A stretch of DNA of 64,000 nt from Chrysoperla carnea (Eukaryota > Arthropoda > Insecta > Neuroptera > Chrysopidae), in NCBI RefSeq assembly GCF_905475395.1, contig NC_058342.1, positions 36,600,140 to 36,664,139 of the forward strand, given 5' to 3'. Made by a program: the position numbers and the translations under genes. Below are positions 40,915 to 54,100 of the stretch, piece by piece; position 1 is the first letter of the stretch; each line of letters opens with the position of its first letter. The notes under the pieces are model-generated. The model was not told the DNA's origin, did not search any database, and worked only from the letters and a program-made list of their open reading frames with translations.

Positions 40915-41530
40915 CCCCAAGAGGACGTAAAGTCTCAACAAAGAAACACCATCGAATTGGATTTTTCATCATCGACTTGACTTCTCTCCAAGACTTGCTT
41001 TCTTCAGCTATTTCTTTGTCTATGGTTCTTTGCCAGGCGTGTCGAGGACGGACTATCTTTCGTCTTCCTTGGGGGTTCCCCTCAAGTGCTTTTTACTGGT
41101 GTTTGTTGGCATATGTTCCATAGCTCTCCGGTCAGTGGATGTATTAAGGATGTGTATGAGACAACAAAAACTTTCTCCAGAAGCACCAGACGTTGGTAAT
41201 CCTCTGCCGAATATTAATGCAGTTCTGGTCTTGAAAGACACCATCACAAGATAATTCCAGAAAAAAAAAGTTTTATTCCTTTGTCTATGGTTCTTTGCCA
41301 GGTGTGTCAAGGACGGCCTTTATTTCGTTTTCCTTGGGGGTTCCCCTCAAGTGCTTTTTACTGGTGTTTGTTGGCATATGTTCCATGGCTCTCCGGTCAG
41401 TGGATGTATTAAGGATGTGTCTGAGACAACGAAAAGTTTCTCCAGAAGCACCAGACGTTGGTAATTCTTTGCCGAATATTAATGCAGCTCTGGTCTTGGA
41501 AAGACACCATCACAAGATAATTCTAGATAA
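40915..41530 (-). pseudogene. Non-LTR retrotransposon reverse transcriptase C-terminus, tandemly duplicated
   Basis: The minus strand encodes AMEHMPTNTSKKHLRGTPKE and, in a shifted frame, WQRTIDKEIAEESKSWREVK followed by NPIRW. This is the typical end of non-LTR pol proteins (GH..RMP...KK.LRG.P ... W...D.E......W.E....A.....W). A block starting at CTTTGTCTATGG is repeated with a 265-bp period (41014 and 41279). Frameshifts and stops show it is dead. Confidence 0.7.
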
Positions 41531-42329
41531 ATAAAAAAGATTTATGTATGATCGGGTTTGATTCAAAATGATTCAATTCTTAATATGTTAAGGGACTAAT
41601 GGATCAGCCGTATTTTTTAGATTAACAAGAAAATTTTGTTTGACAAAGATGGCGCATGTTATTACATTGAAAATAATTTAACTTGATGTTAACATGAAAA
41701 AAAATTATGTTGTTTGATAAGAAGTGAAGTTTATCGCTTAGGGTTGCGTTAAAAAAAATTTTTACGTAATTTTATTTACGCGTATAAATTTCTGAAAAAC
41801 AATTTTTTAGCAAAAATACTGAAAATTCTTATAAACATTTGACGACACCAAAAACCTTCATGAATATTTTGAAACTTTTGAATTTACGAAATTCTAAGCA
41901 AAATAAAAATTTTCGAAATTATATCGCAATTCAAAATGGCTTCCATCTCTGTTACGTTAATTAAATTTTGTATCCATTGTTTTAATTAAATTTTCAAACA
42001 TGTTTGTTTAGTACGGTTCTAAATCACTCAAGCTCATCTAGTGACACTTTTTGGAACTAACAAACTTCTTACTTCATCCGCTATGTGTAATTGTAGCGTA
42101 GTTGCGTAATTCGTGTGACGGTGTAGTTCATGATTTGAAGCATAGAGAAGCAGAAAACGGGTTTCTAGTTTACACGATAGGGGTCCACAGCAATTTATGC
42201 TCGAAAATTGTCTTATAACATTTGTTTTATCCAAATCGAAAAACTGCTTCCGATTTTTTGCAGTTTTTTAAGGGAATCCCCTTTGAAAAAAATCGATGTT
42301 AAAAACTAATCATCCAAATGTAAAATGAA

Positions 42330-42545
42330 CCCGATTTTTGAATTTTTAGGGCCAAAATTATCTTATAATACAAGTTTTATCCAAATCGAAAACGAAAAAA
42401 TTGTTTTTTCAAAGGGGATCCCCCTAAAAAAATCGAAAAATTACTAAACAATTTTTTGTTTCCGATTTGGATAAAACTCATATTATAAGGTTATTTTGAC
42501 CCAAGAAATTAAAAAATCGGGTTCATTTGGCGATTGGGCTCGATT
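42330..42545. mobile_element. Fold-back element with AACCCGATTTTT ends
   Basis: AAATGAACCCGATTTTTGAA at the left and AAAAAATCGGGTTCATTT at the right are inverted. CTTATAATACAAGTTTTATC pairs with GATAAAACTCATATTATAAG. Related single-arm sequence lies at 42160-42330 and at 33950-34110. Confidence 0.65.
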
Positions 42546-42662
42546 TTATGATCACTTATACCAAAATTTTGTTGGTAGCATAAATATTTGTAAAGTCTAG
42601 TTACAAACTTGGGACTAAGCTTAGAATACCTTGATATATTTCATATATACAGGGTATAAAAA
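42535..42662 (+). repeat. Family A right-end fragment
   Basis: This fragment contains TATACCAAAATTTTGTTGG, AAACTTGGGACTAAGCTTAG and TATTTCATATATACAGGGTA, which correspond to the right end of the long copy. Confidence 0.6.
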
Positions 42663-43231
42663 GATATGTGTATGAAATACGGTAAATTTCAAGTTAATAA
42701 TTATCAAAAGCTTTTTGGAAGCTCAACGATTGATATGTTAGTAAGAACCAAATGACGTACAAATTATAATCTCAAGTTGTTTAAATAGAATTTTTCTATA
42801 ATTCGACTATTTATAGGTAATTGAATAAAAAGTATCCTACACTTTTCTAAATAATTCTAATGCTAGTTATCCGGTATCCGGTTGGGTATTTTGGGTATTG
42901 GTATGTCCGGTGAATATTTCTAACTTAAACTAATTTTTAAAACTGATATTCATTAAAAAAATGACATTTCCATAAAAATGACATTTCCTTTTTCATTTAT
43001 TTTTATTTTTATAACTTTAATTAATTTCTATTTTAAAAATGTGTAGGAAGCAAATTTCTATTCAATCAAATGAGAAGATGAATGCTACATATTTTCTCAA
43101 TACTGACAATTTTTCTAGAGTGGGCACAGCAGTCCCGGATCTAAGTTTTTTTTCTTTTAAAACTGGGCAGAAACCTTAAAGTAGATAGGTTCGCCCCCTC
43201 TCTCCAGTGTTTGAGATAAATTGTTAAAAAA

Positions 43232-43400
43232 ACAAGTGAAAATAAACAATTGTTTAAAAAAATTAAACCATAACAGTTTCGAAAATTTTTCGAAGAATTT
43301 TCTAGAAAACTTACTATTTCGTTTTCTGGGCGTGCGGATAGATGGAAATGGACTAATTAGATGATTTTATTAACTTTTTTACTAAAATTTCTTTACATAT
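43232..43400 (+). repeat. Family A fragment, deleted
   Basis: AACAAGTGAAAATAAACAAT is followed after a gap by GATGGAAATGGACTAATTAG and ATTTTATTAAC: left and right parts of the family with the middle lost. Confidence 0.5.
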
Positions 43401-43889
43401 AAAAATTGAGGTGTTATTTCTCCCACCCTTTCGCAAATTTTGGTTGAACGGCTCTGACAAAGCCCAGTCATAGAAATTTAAGGTTAAATAAACAATAATA
43501 ATTGATAAGCCTGAAAGAAATTTGCACGCGGCGTATTAAATTTTTTACTAGGTAATTAAATAATTTTTGTGACCAATATCCTCATTTGATTTTGATTAAA
43601 AATAAATTTCATTCGACACGCTTATGTAAATTATATCAGTGACGGATACCTGAGAAGCAAGCAGAATGGAGGGGGGACAAATTGATTATAATTTATTTTT
43701 TAAACAATATAAATTTTGTTTTAAGTTTTTTAATGGGGTATAAAATTTCAAATTCATTTACATGCCATACAAAAAATAAATATTACAGTGTGTAAGGGAA
43801 AAATTATGCAATTATTTTTTGTGTTTTTTTTTGTTGTTGTTGGCATCGTCAAATATATAAATTGTATTTTTTTATTATATAGGTCTTAA

Positions 43890-44425
43890 GGTGATAAAGC
43901 TACAGTATCGTTGAAAGATTTTTGGTTTATTGCTTTGTAGTCAAGTAATGAGTTATTTTTGGTTTTACAATACCACGCAACTACAAAAATATATAATATA
44001 TTGTGTGCAAGTGATGCTTATAAATTTGATAATATAGGTATCTCTCTTCAATTATTAATAAACTAACTATAGTCGTCTCTGTTCATAAAAAAATTGGATT
44101 TTCGATGAACTCATAATTAAATTAAAATTTAGTTTTGATATCATCGACAACCTGATATTTTGATGGTATTATTATAAACTACAAGATTGTCTAAATATTT
44201 TAGAAAGTTTTTTATCACACTCTCTAGATTTTTTGATATAGAAATATCCAATTGAAAGGATGACCTATATGATTCATCATTTTTTCAGCCAACTTTGAAT
44301 GATAAAAAAATTAATAAAAAGCCTGATGACCTAGGAATTTTTTGTGATTTTTGGAAACTTTCTTAATCAAAAAATGTATTTATAAAGCTTTATTGAAATC
44401 CCTAGTATTAATCAATCCTTGCAAA
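43890..44425 (-). repeat. 530-bp repeat, copy 2 of an inverted pair
   Basis: Reverse complement of 31030-31560, about 12.3 kb away and outside CaMKI. Element ends and target duplications are not clear. Confidence 0.75.
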
Positions 44426-46276
44426 TCACCTTAATTATTTAACATGACGTTAATTTCTTTTTTGTTGGCCGGGGTCGTTATACTTACCACTCCCCAAATA
44501 AAACTAAAATTCTCCGCTACTGATTTCTTTATTAGTTACACACAGCCTGAAAAATTGTTTTGAAATAGGATCGGATCGGAAAATAATATAAAGAAAACAT
44601 AGTTGATTATTTAATTGAAAATAAAATTTTTATTAAAAATATAAATTTTTCTCTTCAAAAATATTGCTTTTTTTATACAATAATTATTATATAACAATTT
44701 GTTTTTATGTAAAATAAAATTAATTATATCACGTATGCATTAAAAATAAATGCATACATTACACTATCTATCTCTCTCTAAAATACTAACAAAAATAGTT
44801 TTTCTAAAGTATAGTTAACACGAGCACGACCTATTTGAGTTTGGAACTTAAAACAGTTTCACTATTTTAAATAGGCACATGAGTTCAATCAATCAATATC
44901 TCTATCAATCTATATTCTAATAATTATTTATTATATTTATTTATTATACGTATTGGAAAAAATAAATAATTCATAAATTTTTTTTACAATAATTATTTGA
45001 AATTTTTTATTATTTTTGAGTTCTAAAATTCATTTTACAAATCAGAATCTATTTTTTTTATTTTTAAAACTAATAAATACACATTAAACGCGAAAAATCG
45101 CCAAGAAAATTTTGAAAAAATCAAAATATCTCAATTTTGTTCAAAATTTTTTAAAATTGGCGGTCATTTTTATCTTCGTTTACTGTTTTTGAAAATAAAA
45201 TTTCAAATCCAGTTTCAAAATAGAATATTCATGATATGGAGTGCCACAAGGATCAATCCTGGGTCCATTCTAATATCATGAATTTAATCTTTTAGAGTCG
45301 GATTTAAAATTTTATTTTGAACTCGAAGAGTGCTTAAAATCTAGATTCATTTGTATTATTTTGCTTAGGATATTTCATTGAGATTCAGTTTTTAGTTATT
45401 TTATTTTTAAAAATGAATTTGACTAGCAGTTTAAACTGATGGTCAATTTTGTGCCCACAACAATGACAAAAAAAAATTTGTACAAATATAAATAAAAACA
45501 AAAAAAAATTAAAATAATTTTTCCAAAAATGGAAAAAAAAATAAAAAAAATGGCTGTTGGCACAATTGAAAATTTTATTTTGAAAACTATATATACAATT
45601 TTGGTTTAATTCATGGTCAATTTTATCCAAGATTACCTAAACTAAACGAAGAAGCTTGTTTTGCCGTAAAACTCAGTATATACAGAATATTGAAACATTT
45701 AACTATATCAGTTAAATTTCGAGAGAATCTTCGATAGTTTAGGTTGTGGAATGGATGCATTCCTTTGGATTTGACCAAGTCCCCGCAACTTTCGCCATTC
45801 AAAAATAAATAATTACCTAATCATTTAAGATAATCTTTGGCAACAACAAAAAAAAGTAAAAAAACAAAAAAAATTGAAAAAAAACTTCTACAAAAAACAG
45901 CAAAAATAAAATTTTTTTGTCTTTTTAAATTAAAATGGAATGTACGTTTTTTATACAGATTTCCCACCCACATCTAATCACCGCACACAATTAAAAACAA
46001 TTATTCTATTATCGTGTCCACATTCATTCTTCCGCACCCATTCCCACTCCTCTCTTCTTAATCATAATCATCTAATATCACTGTTTTTTGCACAATTTTT
46101 TTTTTTTTTTTGAATGCGAATATTTCCTAATTTATTTAATTGAAAAAAATATTCTAAGGTCATTTCACACCAGTAATTAAATTAACATACAAGATTAGAT
46201 GAGTCACTATGTGATGTGAAACCACCTTTAATCAATTTCATAAATTAATTATTAATTAATTTCCTTAACATGATAA
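44426..46276. other. Intergenic interval between CaMKI and Tret1
   Basis: Very AT-rich, with long A- and T-runs. No gene or recognised repeat. Its right end is Tret1 3' flanking sequence. Confidence 0.45.
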
Positions 46277-46362
46277 TTTATTTCTTTGAACTCGTCGCTA
46301 ACGAAGGCCTTAAAACTGGAGTACCGCGGCGAAATATTAGCGACGAATGAGATATAGAAATA

Positions 46363-47625
46363 TTAGCATGCTGTCGGCATAGGTTTAATATTGATAACAG
46401 AACTCATACGTCGAACTTTATGTCCAGTTAAAGCTTTCTCAATATCTTCTAAAGTTCGACCTTGAGTTTCTGGCACACAGAATAACGTGAAAAAGAATGC
46501 AATAAAACAAACTTTAGCAAAAATAGCAAATGTGCTATAAATTCCGATCAAAGCCGTTAAATCTTTAAATGCTTTCGTTACAATAAATGCGCATGACCAA
46601 TTAAATGCTGTTGCAATTGAGGCAGCTGGTCCTCGTACATTAGCGGGTAAAATTTCGCCTAACATAAGCCATGGAATTGGTCCAAAACCGAGTGAAAATG
46701 CAATAATGTAAACAACAAAACTAGCCAATGGGATCCAACCGTAAGCGGTAAGGTCGTATTTGATTTCCTTCAAGTAGAAGAAAATGCATAAGGTCACTAA
46801 TGTGATGCACATAGAAATACTGGAAATGTATAATAAGATTTTACGGCCAAGTCGGTCAATTAACATTGTTGCTACAAAAACAGAGCCAAAGTTTACGAGA
46901 CCCACAATAATGGTACATAAGTTTGAGTCAATAGTACTTCCGGCATCTTCAAAGATTTGCACTGTGTAAAAGATGACAGCGTTGATTCCACTCATTTGTT
47001 GGAAGAACATGAGACCGAGGGAAATCATGAGGGGTTTCAAATATTGATGTTGGAACAACTCACTGATACCATTTGATGTTTGATTCTTTTCTGCTTCAAT
47101 TTGTGATTTTTCAATTTCGGCTAATTCTTCGCTAACATCCACATTTTTACCACGTAACCAGGTCAAAGCAGTTTCAGCTTCATCTTTACGTCCTTTAGTG
47201 AAGTACCAGCGAGGTGTTTCTGGGATTACGCACATAAGTATCAAAAAAGGTACTGGTAAGAATGACGCGAATAATGCCAAATGAGACCATTTTAGTAAAC
47301 TTCCAGCCACAAAACATAGCAGGATACCAATATTACCCAGTGCGGTTGGTAGCAGACCCAACATGCCTCGTACTTCTGGTTGAAGCGTTTCACCCAAATA
47401 CACAGGGAAGGCTAACGAAGCAATACCAACGTTAAAACCAGATAATATACGGGCGGCGTAAATCATTTCAACGTTCACTGCGAAAGCGATCATTAACCAT
47501 GAGATGATGAAAGGTATGGCTGACATTAAAATCGTACGTTTACGTCCAATATATTCAATTAAGGGACCACCAACAATCCCTCCAACTAAGGCAGATAAAG
47601 GCATTAAGCTTCCAATCCATGATTC
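46363..47625 (-). CDS. Tret1: Tret1 terminal exon, transporter body
   Basis: This 1,263-base exon encodes [16 protein letters not shown] through the C-terminal tail ending PTAC. It carries 11 of the 12 membrane segments and all signature motifs of the sugar-porter family. Acceptor TTATAG. A candidate AATAAA lies at 46282-46277, about 80 bases past the stop. Confidence 0.96.
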   Translation of the reverse strand, partial: ESWIGSLMPLSALVGGIVGGPLIEYIGRKRTILMSAIPFIISWLMIAFAVNVEMIYAARILSGFNVGIASLAFPVYLGETLQPEVRGMLGLLPTALGNIGILLCFVAGSLLKWSHLALFASFLPVPFLILMCVIPETPRWYFTKGRKDEAETALTWLRGKNVDVSEELAEIEKSQIEAEKNQTSNGISELFQHQYLKPLMISLGLMFFQQMSGINAVIFYTVQIFEDAGSTIDSNLCTIIVGLVNFGSVFVATMLIDRLGRKILLYISSISMCITLVTLCIFFYLKEIKYDLTAYGWIPLASFVVYIIAFSLGFGPIPWLMLGEILPANVRGPAASIATAFNWSCAFIVTKAFKDLTALIGIYSTFAIFAKVCFIAFFFTLFCVPETQGRTLEDIEKALTGHKVRRMSSVINIKPMPTAC

Positions 47626-48118
47626 CTATAACAATTGAAAAATAAGTTTTCATTAGATTTCATCGAAAAGAATTTCGAATTTCATCGAAAGATTAGAAAG
47701 ACGAAATATGAAAATCAAATTAAGCATCTTTTCGAAAATCATATTTTTTGAATTCCAAATCGAAGCCAAGAAAATTATTTCCTCAATTTGGATTTAAAAA
47801 AATAAAAAAAAATTATAAAAACACCAACCTGTTCTTCATTAACGGTGAACGGAGCAGTTTCATCTTCACGAATTGATGTTAAAGCTGTTGAGGTGTAAGC
47901 GGATACAAAACCCACAGTTAACGATCCAATCGACACAGATAACGCAGCCAAAACCTATAACAATTAAGAAAAACCCAACCTTTAAACATCGTCGAAAAAA
48001 GAATCCAAAAAAAACAATTTATGACCTGATATTTCGGTATCTTAAAATCATCTTCGTCAACTTTAGTCACATCGTACGACACAAATGTATCCGAACGTAA
48101 CAAAACGCGAACTCTCAT
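46363..48118 (-). CDS. Tret1: Tret1-like, short form with own first exon
   Basis: Exons 48118-48026, 47954-47829 and 47625-46363 give 493 residues. The first exon encodes [16 protein letters not shown] and an acidic stretch ending KYQ, resembling the short N-terminus (KILMRADTHVS-like) of fly Tret1 isoform B. Its donor is GTCATA, weak at position +3, but the phase fits and the downstream acceptor TTATAG is shared with the long form. Positions here: PETPRW at 208-213, QQMSGIN at 282-288 and PETQGRT at 458-464. The start is the ATG at 48118; a GTG five codons upstream is not used by eukaryotes as a rule. A separate promoter is implied because the exon lies inside the long form's intron. Confidence 0.88.
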
Positions 48119-51100
48119 TGTTGTAAAAGTCACAAATAAGTATTAACTGAAAGTCACCAAGTCACAAGAGCGATTCTCTTCGCCAATGGTCACGAACTGT
48201 TTGTTGTTGCTGAATTGAAATCATTCGCATTTTATAACATCTTTTTATTAATGTTGATTGAATGTTGATCATGTTGTGACGTCACATTTAATATAAATTC
48301 AATTTTTTTTTTATTAATGAGGGGTGCACACGTGAAAATTAATAAAGCGATTGTCATTTTATTGACAAACAGAATAATGATCTCCAATTAAACAAACATG
48401 TCAAAATATTATTGACTATTGTGGTCAAAGAAGTCACAATTACATTCTAAATTACGTCTAATTTGTCATCTTACTGTTTTATGTAATTGTGGAATAATTT
48501 ATGGCTGGTTAGCAACGATTGTAATTTTTTTTTTGTGCTAGTAATTTGGGAAAATTTACTTTGATACAAAAAAAATTTAATAATTGTTTTTTAATCATTT
48601 CCCTAATTTAGGGGTCAATGTTATAGTCAGTGCCGCATTTATAACTAGTAGACGGATTTTAGAGACCCACTTAAGCAGATGTGGACTTGATCACTTTTTT
48701 TTTATGAGACAATAATATAAAATTTTCAATGTAAGTCATAAATGCAATCCATACAATTCCATAATTAAAGTAGTGTATCGTTACCATGGAAACGTCTCCA
48801 ATAAAACTCACGCACGATGCGAATAAGTGATTTTCTCTAAATATTTGAACATCGATTTAAAAAAACTATGGTAATTTTCCTAAGTTCTAACATAATTTAT
48901 AAATAAAATTCGAAAAAGAATTCTCAAGTATGATTATACATTCTAGTGATGGGACGAATATACGCTTTCGCAAAAAACAATGCGAATATTTTTGACAAAA
49001 AATCATCAAAATTTTGTATCATACTTTACTCTCATATTTTTTGCAACAAATGTAATGTATTTGAAAAATTCAAAGGTTAAGTGAAAGATAATTTCCTTGA
49101 GAATTTTCCCCTAATGAATTTTTCATGTTGATTGAACAAGAACAAACATTTGAACCTTGAGTTCTTACACTGTGTGTGCTGCTATCATTAAAAGAATTTT
49201 GTAATCCAGTTTTTTCTAAAATTTTCTTAACAAAATTCGCAGACAATTTTTGACCTTTAGTCTGCAAAAAAAAGTATGTGAAGGGCACTACACGCATGCG
49301 TCGTCGAATATATTTTAATATTCAGAACGTATTCAAATAATACGGACGTGACCAAACGCGATTATTCTGTTTATAAATATGGTCGGAGTTCGATTAATGA
49401 TGATTAATTTATTTTTTTAGTATCGACACGACCTTAAGTAGATGAATGAAAAATGACCCGCAATACATTTTAAACTGTGCAAGGCGGTTTAAACATGTTT
49501 TGAATATATAATTAGATGAAGGCCTCGGGGGGATCTTCTAAAATTTGCAACACTTAAAGTACCCTCAATCGATTTTTATCCTGCTTATGCAAAATTAGTT
49601 CGTTTTTAAAATTAAACAACTTTAATTTGAAACTTTTCCCTATAACATTTTTGGATTTTTCGATAATTTGTGTCGTATCCACGAGACTAATATAACTTCG
49701 CTAATTTTCGCTAAGTCCACGAATGTTATTTTTAATTTAAAGAAATTTTTGATTAAAAATAAAAAATTTACCTGTTTTGGGTAATTGATTTTCAGTTGAG
49801 ATGTGGAACTACTGTTTGAGTCTTGTTCACATGGAGGTGCCGTTGGTAGTTCAACCGTGGTTGGTGAATAAGGTGAATATTCACTGTTAATCGATGGTGC
49901 AATAAATTTCTTTTCATCTGATCCACAAACCGTTCCATTGTTTAATGGTGCAATTTCTCCAGCACCAATAATCATATTTTGTTCTTTTGTGCCCATCTTT
50001 GAGAAGTATTGTTGATGTATCCGTGATTGAACCGATCGTGTTGATTGTATTGATTGTATCGATTGTATCGACGAAAAATTTGTAATTGTTGTTGACGGTG
50101 AAATTGTTGGAGAACTGTATAAGAGACTATGATGATGTGGATGGCCTCTCTGTAATTCCAAAAAAAAAATACACACAATTAATAAAACACTGTTATGTCG
50201 TAGCCACAAATCTTTTGTAAATAAAACGTGTTTACAGTCTTTGTTTCTGGCATTTATAGTAGTCCAAATGTCTGTATTCAGAGCATCATCAATTCAAAAA
50301 TCACGACCGAGATAAATGGCAAAATTTATTTATATTTTTGGGACGATTAATAATTCCTAACACACTTAAATTCGCATTAAAAAATTTATCTACCCAAATT
50401 TTATTTGAAAATACTTTTTAAGGCACAATCTTTTATTGTACTAAAAAGTAGAAAATAATTTTATTTATGAGTCACTCATACCCAACTATTTGTAAAAGCT
50501 TGAGGCGCTCAATTTAAAATATCAAAAATGAATCGGAACGCCTCATTTACTCCACATGCCTAATTATTGTTCGATTCATTCTTGATATTAAGCGTCTCAA
50601 GCTTTTACAAATAGTCGGGTAAAAGTGATAAAATAATTTTCTACTTTTTAGTACAATAAAAGCTTGTCCCTTACAAAGTATTTTTTATTAAAATTTTTAA
50701 CTTAAGACTAAAAACAAGGTAAATATATCAAATATAGTGGAAGCGATGGGAAAATCAGGACGCCACATCCTTACCATGCATTGTCATCCAAACTAAATGT
50801 GCATGCCAAATTTCAGCTGAATCGGAAATCGGGAAGCTGATCAAATTTGATTTGCAAGATTTGATTACAGACAGACAACAGGACAGGTGAAACTAAACAA
50901 AAGCTTGTAAAAAGAGCATTTTTGTGGGCTGTATTATGGATTTTGTCCAAATAAAAATTCCTTTCGGGGACCCACAATAAAAATATTTAGCAAGATTTAT
51001 AAAATTATTATTAATTAGTTAAATCAAATAAAAAAAATATGGTAAAATTAGTAAAATTAAGACACGAAATATTTCACGCATGAGAAAATCTCTCATCACG

Positions 51101-54100
51101 CGACTAAAGATTACCGAATAGTAGATGCGAGTGCTTACGGATTAATTTTCAAGTTTCGAATTCTCGAAAATTAAATAGATCAAAATTTGTTAATATATTT
51201 TGGCTATTGTCAAATAAAATTTGGTGATTGAGTTTAGAATCATGCTTGGTAAAATTGATGTATTTACACGTTTTTTGAAAAGATTGATAAGGACTTGGAC
51301 ATACAGAATGTATGTTTACTTCATAGGGTATAAGGTCGTGATAAAACTTGACCCCAAAAATGATATTAAAAACTGGTCAACATCAACAAACATCTAATAA
51401 ACACTATTTTAATTGATATTTCTAGATTAAGCCGCTTTGAAATTTTTTTAAATAACGTCATCAGTTTTTTTCTGTCTTCGGAAAACCAAAGTATTAAAGT
51501 ATTTCACACAAAATGGTGCGATTCAAAATCAATACAAACAATTATATTCTATTAATAAATTTTTGCCGAGATCATTAAAATTGATTTTAGAAGTAAAAAA
51601 AAAACGTTTTTCATGTAAGATCTTTTGTAATTATATTATATATTAATTAGATTTCTTCTTTAATTAAAAACAATTACATATCATTAGTCCTCATTTTTTG
51701 TTGATGGAAATTATTTTGTGGAGTTCGTAACATATAGGCAATGTATATTACATTTATGTAATTGTTTGTATAGAAAACTCAAAAAAACCGTCTAATTATT
51801 GAAGAATTTTAAATTATTTTGGTTTTTTTATCGAAGAAGTTTAGTTCTATTTACTACTTATGCCTAATTTAATTCCTGAAAACACGGATTACACAAAATT
51901 TCCCAAAAAAGAAGCCCATCTAGACCGATTTCTCGCCCCAAAAACCCCCTGTATATTAATTTTCATGAAAATGGATTATAAGATACAGGTATAATCTTTG
52001 TATATGAACGAAAAATTTACAAAGAAAATTCACGCAATGTGTATTACATAAATGAAATGATTTTTACATACCCGATGATATTATTTAAACGAAAAAAGAA
52101 TCAAGAAACAGATTTGATTAAAACCGTGCAATTGTTGCAAAAAAATAAAACTGAATTTACCTTATTTAAAAATATTTATATATAGATTGGCAAAGGTTTT
52201 TTGGTAGGGGTACCAAGCCCCCAAAAAATTAATAATTAGAGTTTGCTAAAAAAAAAAAATAAACAACAAAAGCCGCGAGGCACGTACTAATTTCGTACTG
52301 TGTTTTTTTTTTTTTTTGCTATAAAATCCTTCAAAGATTTATAATTATTGTACGGAAATTTAATTACTCACACCATAAATTTTTGTGCACAAAAAATAAA
52401 ATAAGCAAAATTGTTTTTTTTTAGTAATGTTTTTGCTATCACAGATTTTGAAGAATTGTTTAACTTTTTTTGTATACAATTGTTTATTGTTTACGCAATT
52501 CGTATTGTTTATATAGTAAATGAAAATTTATGGAATTTGTCTTTTAAAATAATAAGAAAATTTCGCATATTTTAATTATTTTTAAATGAATTAATTGATT
52601 TGATCGTTAATTGAATGCAATTATTTTTTAATTAATTAATCGAATAATCAATTATTATTATCAATTTTTCTATTTTTTATGTTATGTAGACAATGGTGGT
52701 TTCATTCATGTAATACATATTGCATAAAACTTTATTAGGAAGTTTAAAAAGAACATATTTTTCTGATTACAAAGTGATTAGACCTTGAAATGTTTTAATT
52801 GATCTACGATCCAAGATTATATTTACGTAGAGATTGATTGGGCTAAACTCTTCATTTCGATTTGACAGACATTCTAAGCTTAACTTTCCCAAGAAAATAT
52901 TTTTGAAAAAGTTACGATTTTTCGTAAATACATTGGAAAATTGTGGACATTATTTGAACTCTCCTGGCGGTAATTACTGGTAATGATTATTGATCAATCT
53001 TTATCTTTTGTAGCGAATATTTTATATCAAATCTATGAAAAAATTCTGGTAGCCACATTTCATTATTCTGGAACTTCATAAGACAGAAATACTACTTTTC
53101 GTCTTGACCTATGAGACAATGCATTAAAAGGCGGGGGGGGGGGGAGGATTTGGTTTGGTGATATCACGTATCATCTTGAATTTAATTTGGTATTTCCTCG
53201 GATTACAATGTCAAGACGCTTTAATTCAGTGTCAATTTGAGATTTAGTAATCTGCAGATCAAAAAGATAATTTAAGCTATCGATTCTTAAACTTTTTGCA
53301 AACTATTCATACTCCAAAAGAGGGTCTTTTCGACCACTTTCAAAAAGAGCTGGTTTAAGAAAATTTTCAGTGCTTAGGCTTACTAACAAGAAAATTATAA
53401 CCAAAATAATTTGAACAATATATTCCCACAAGTTTTTGCTAAACTCTAATTAGGTTCTCCCTCCTTTGACCTTAAACTATTCGTGTAATCTTTTTTTTTT
53501 TGGTAATAACATTATATTAAGTGTTCGCGTGGAGTGGGGGAACCGAAGGAAGTTATTGAAGATATTTTAAGATTAAGGTTGATCGGACACTAAAGTAATA
53601 TATAGATAAAAATCTGAATTTTTGATTTGGTTTTATGAAGGGTTTGACTGATGAAGGGTTTTAAAGGAATTAATCATTAAAAAGTATTAAAATAATTAAT
53701 TTCTGTTAAAAAAGGGATCAGTTTCTTATGATTTGCGGGGTACTATCAACTTTAATCTTTAATCTTAAATTTATAACTTGTGGTTATAAAATCAAAAAAA
53801 TTTCCTTTCTGGGGCGACAATTGCAACAACTTTTTGGATATTTCAAATAAAATTTGATCTTGAAATTTGAAGTCCTAATCTGAATACTATAAATTATGAA
53901 ATTTGAAATAAATTTGCATGATTTTGATTGAAATTCTCACGTAACAAAAACCTTTAGGCTGTAATAATACTGAGACGAAAAAAAACCAGTTAACGTTAAC
54001 ATCTTTAAGATAAGTTTCTCGTGCCTCATCATCTTTTTACGAGAAAGTTTCGATTTTTAAAATAACTCCATCTATATTTAACTAAACAAACTATTGAAAT

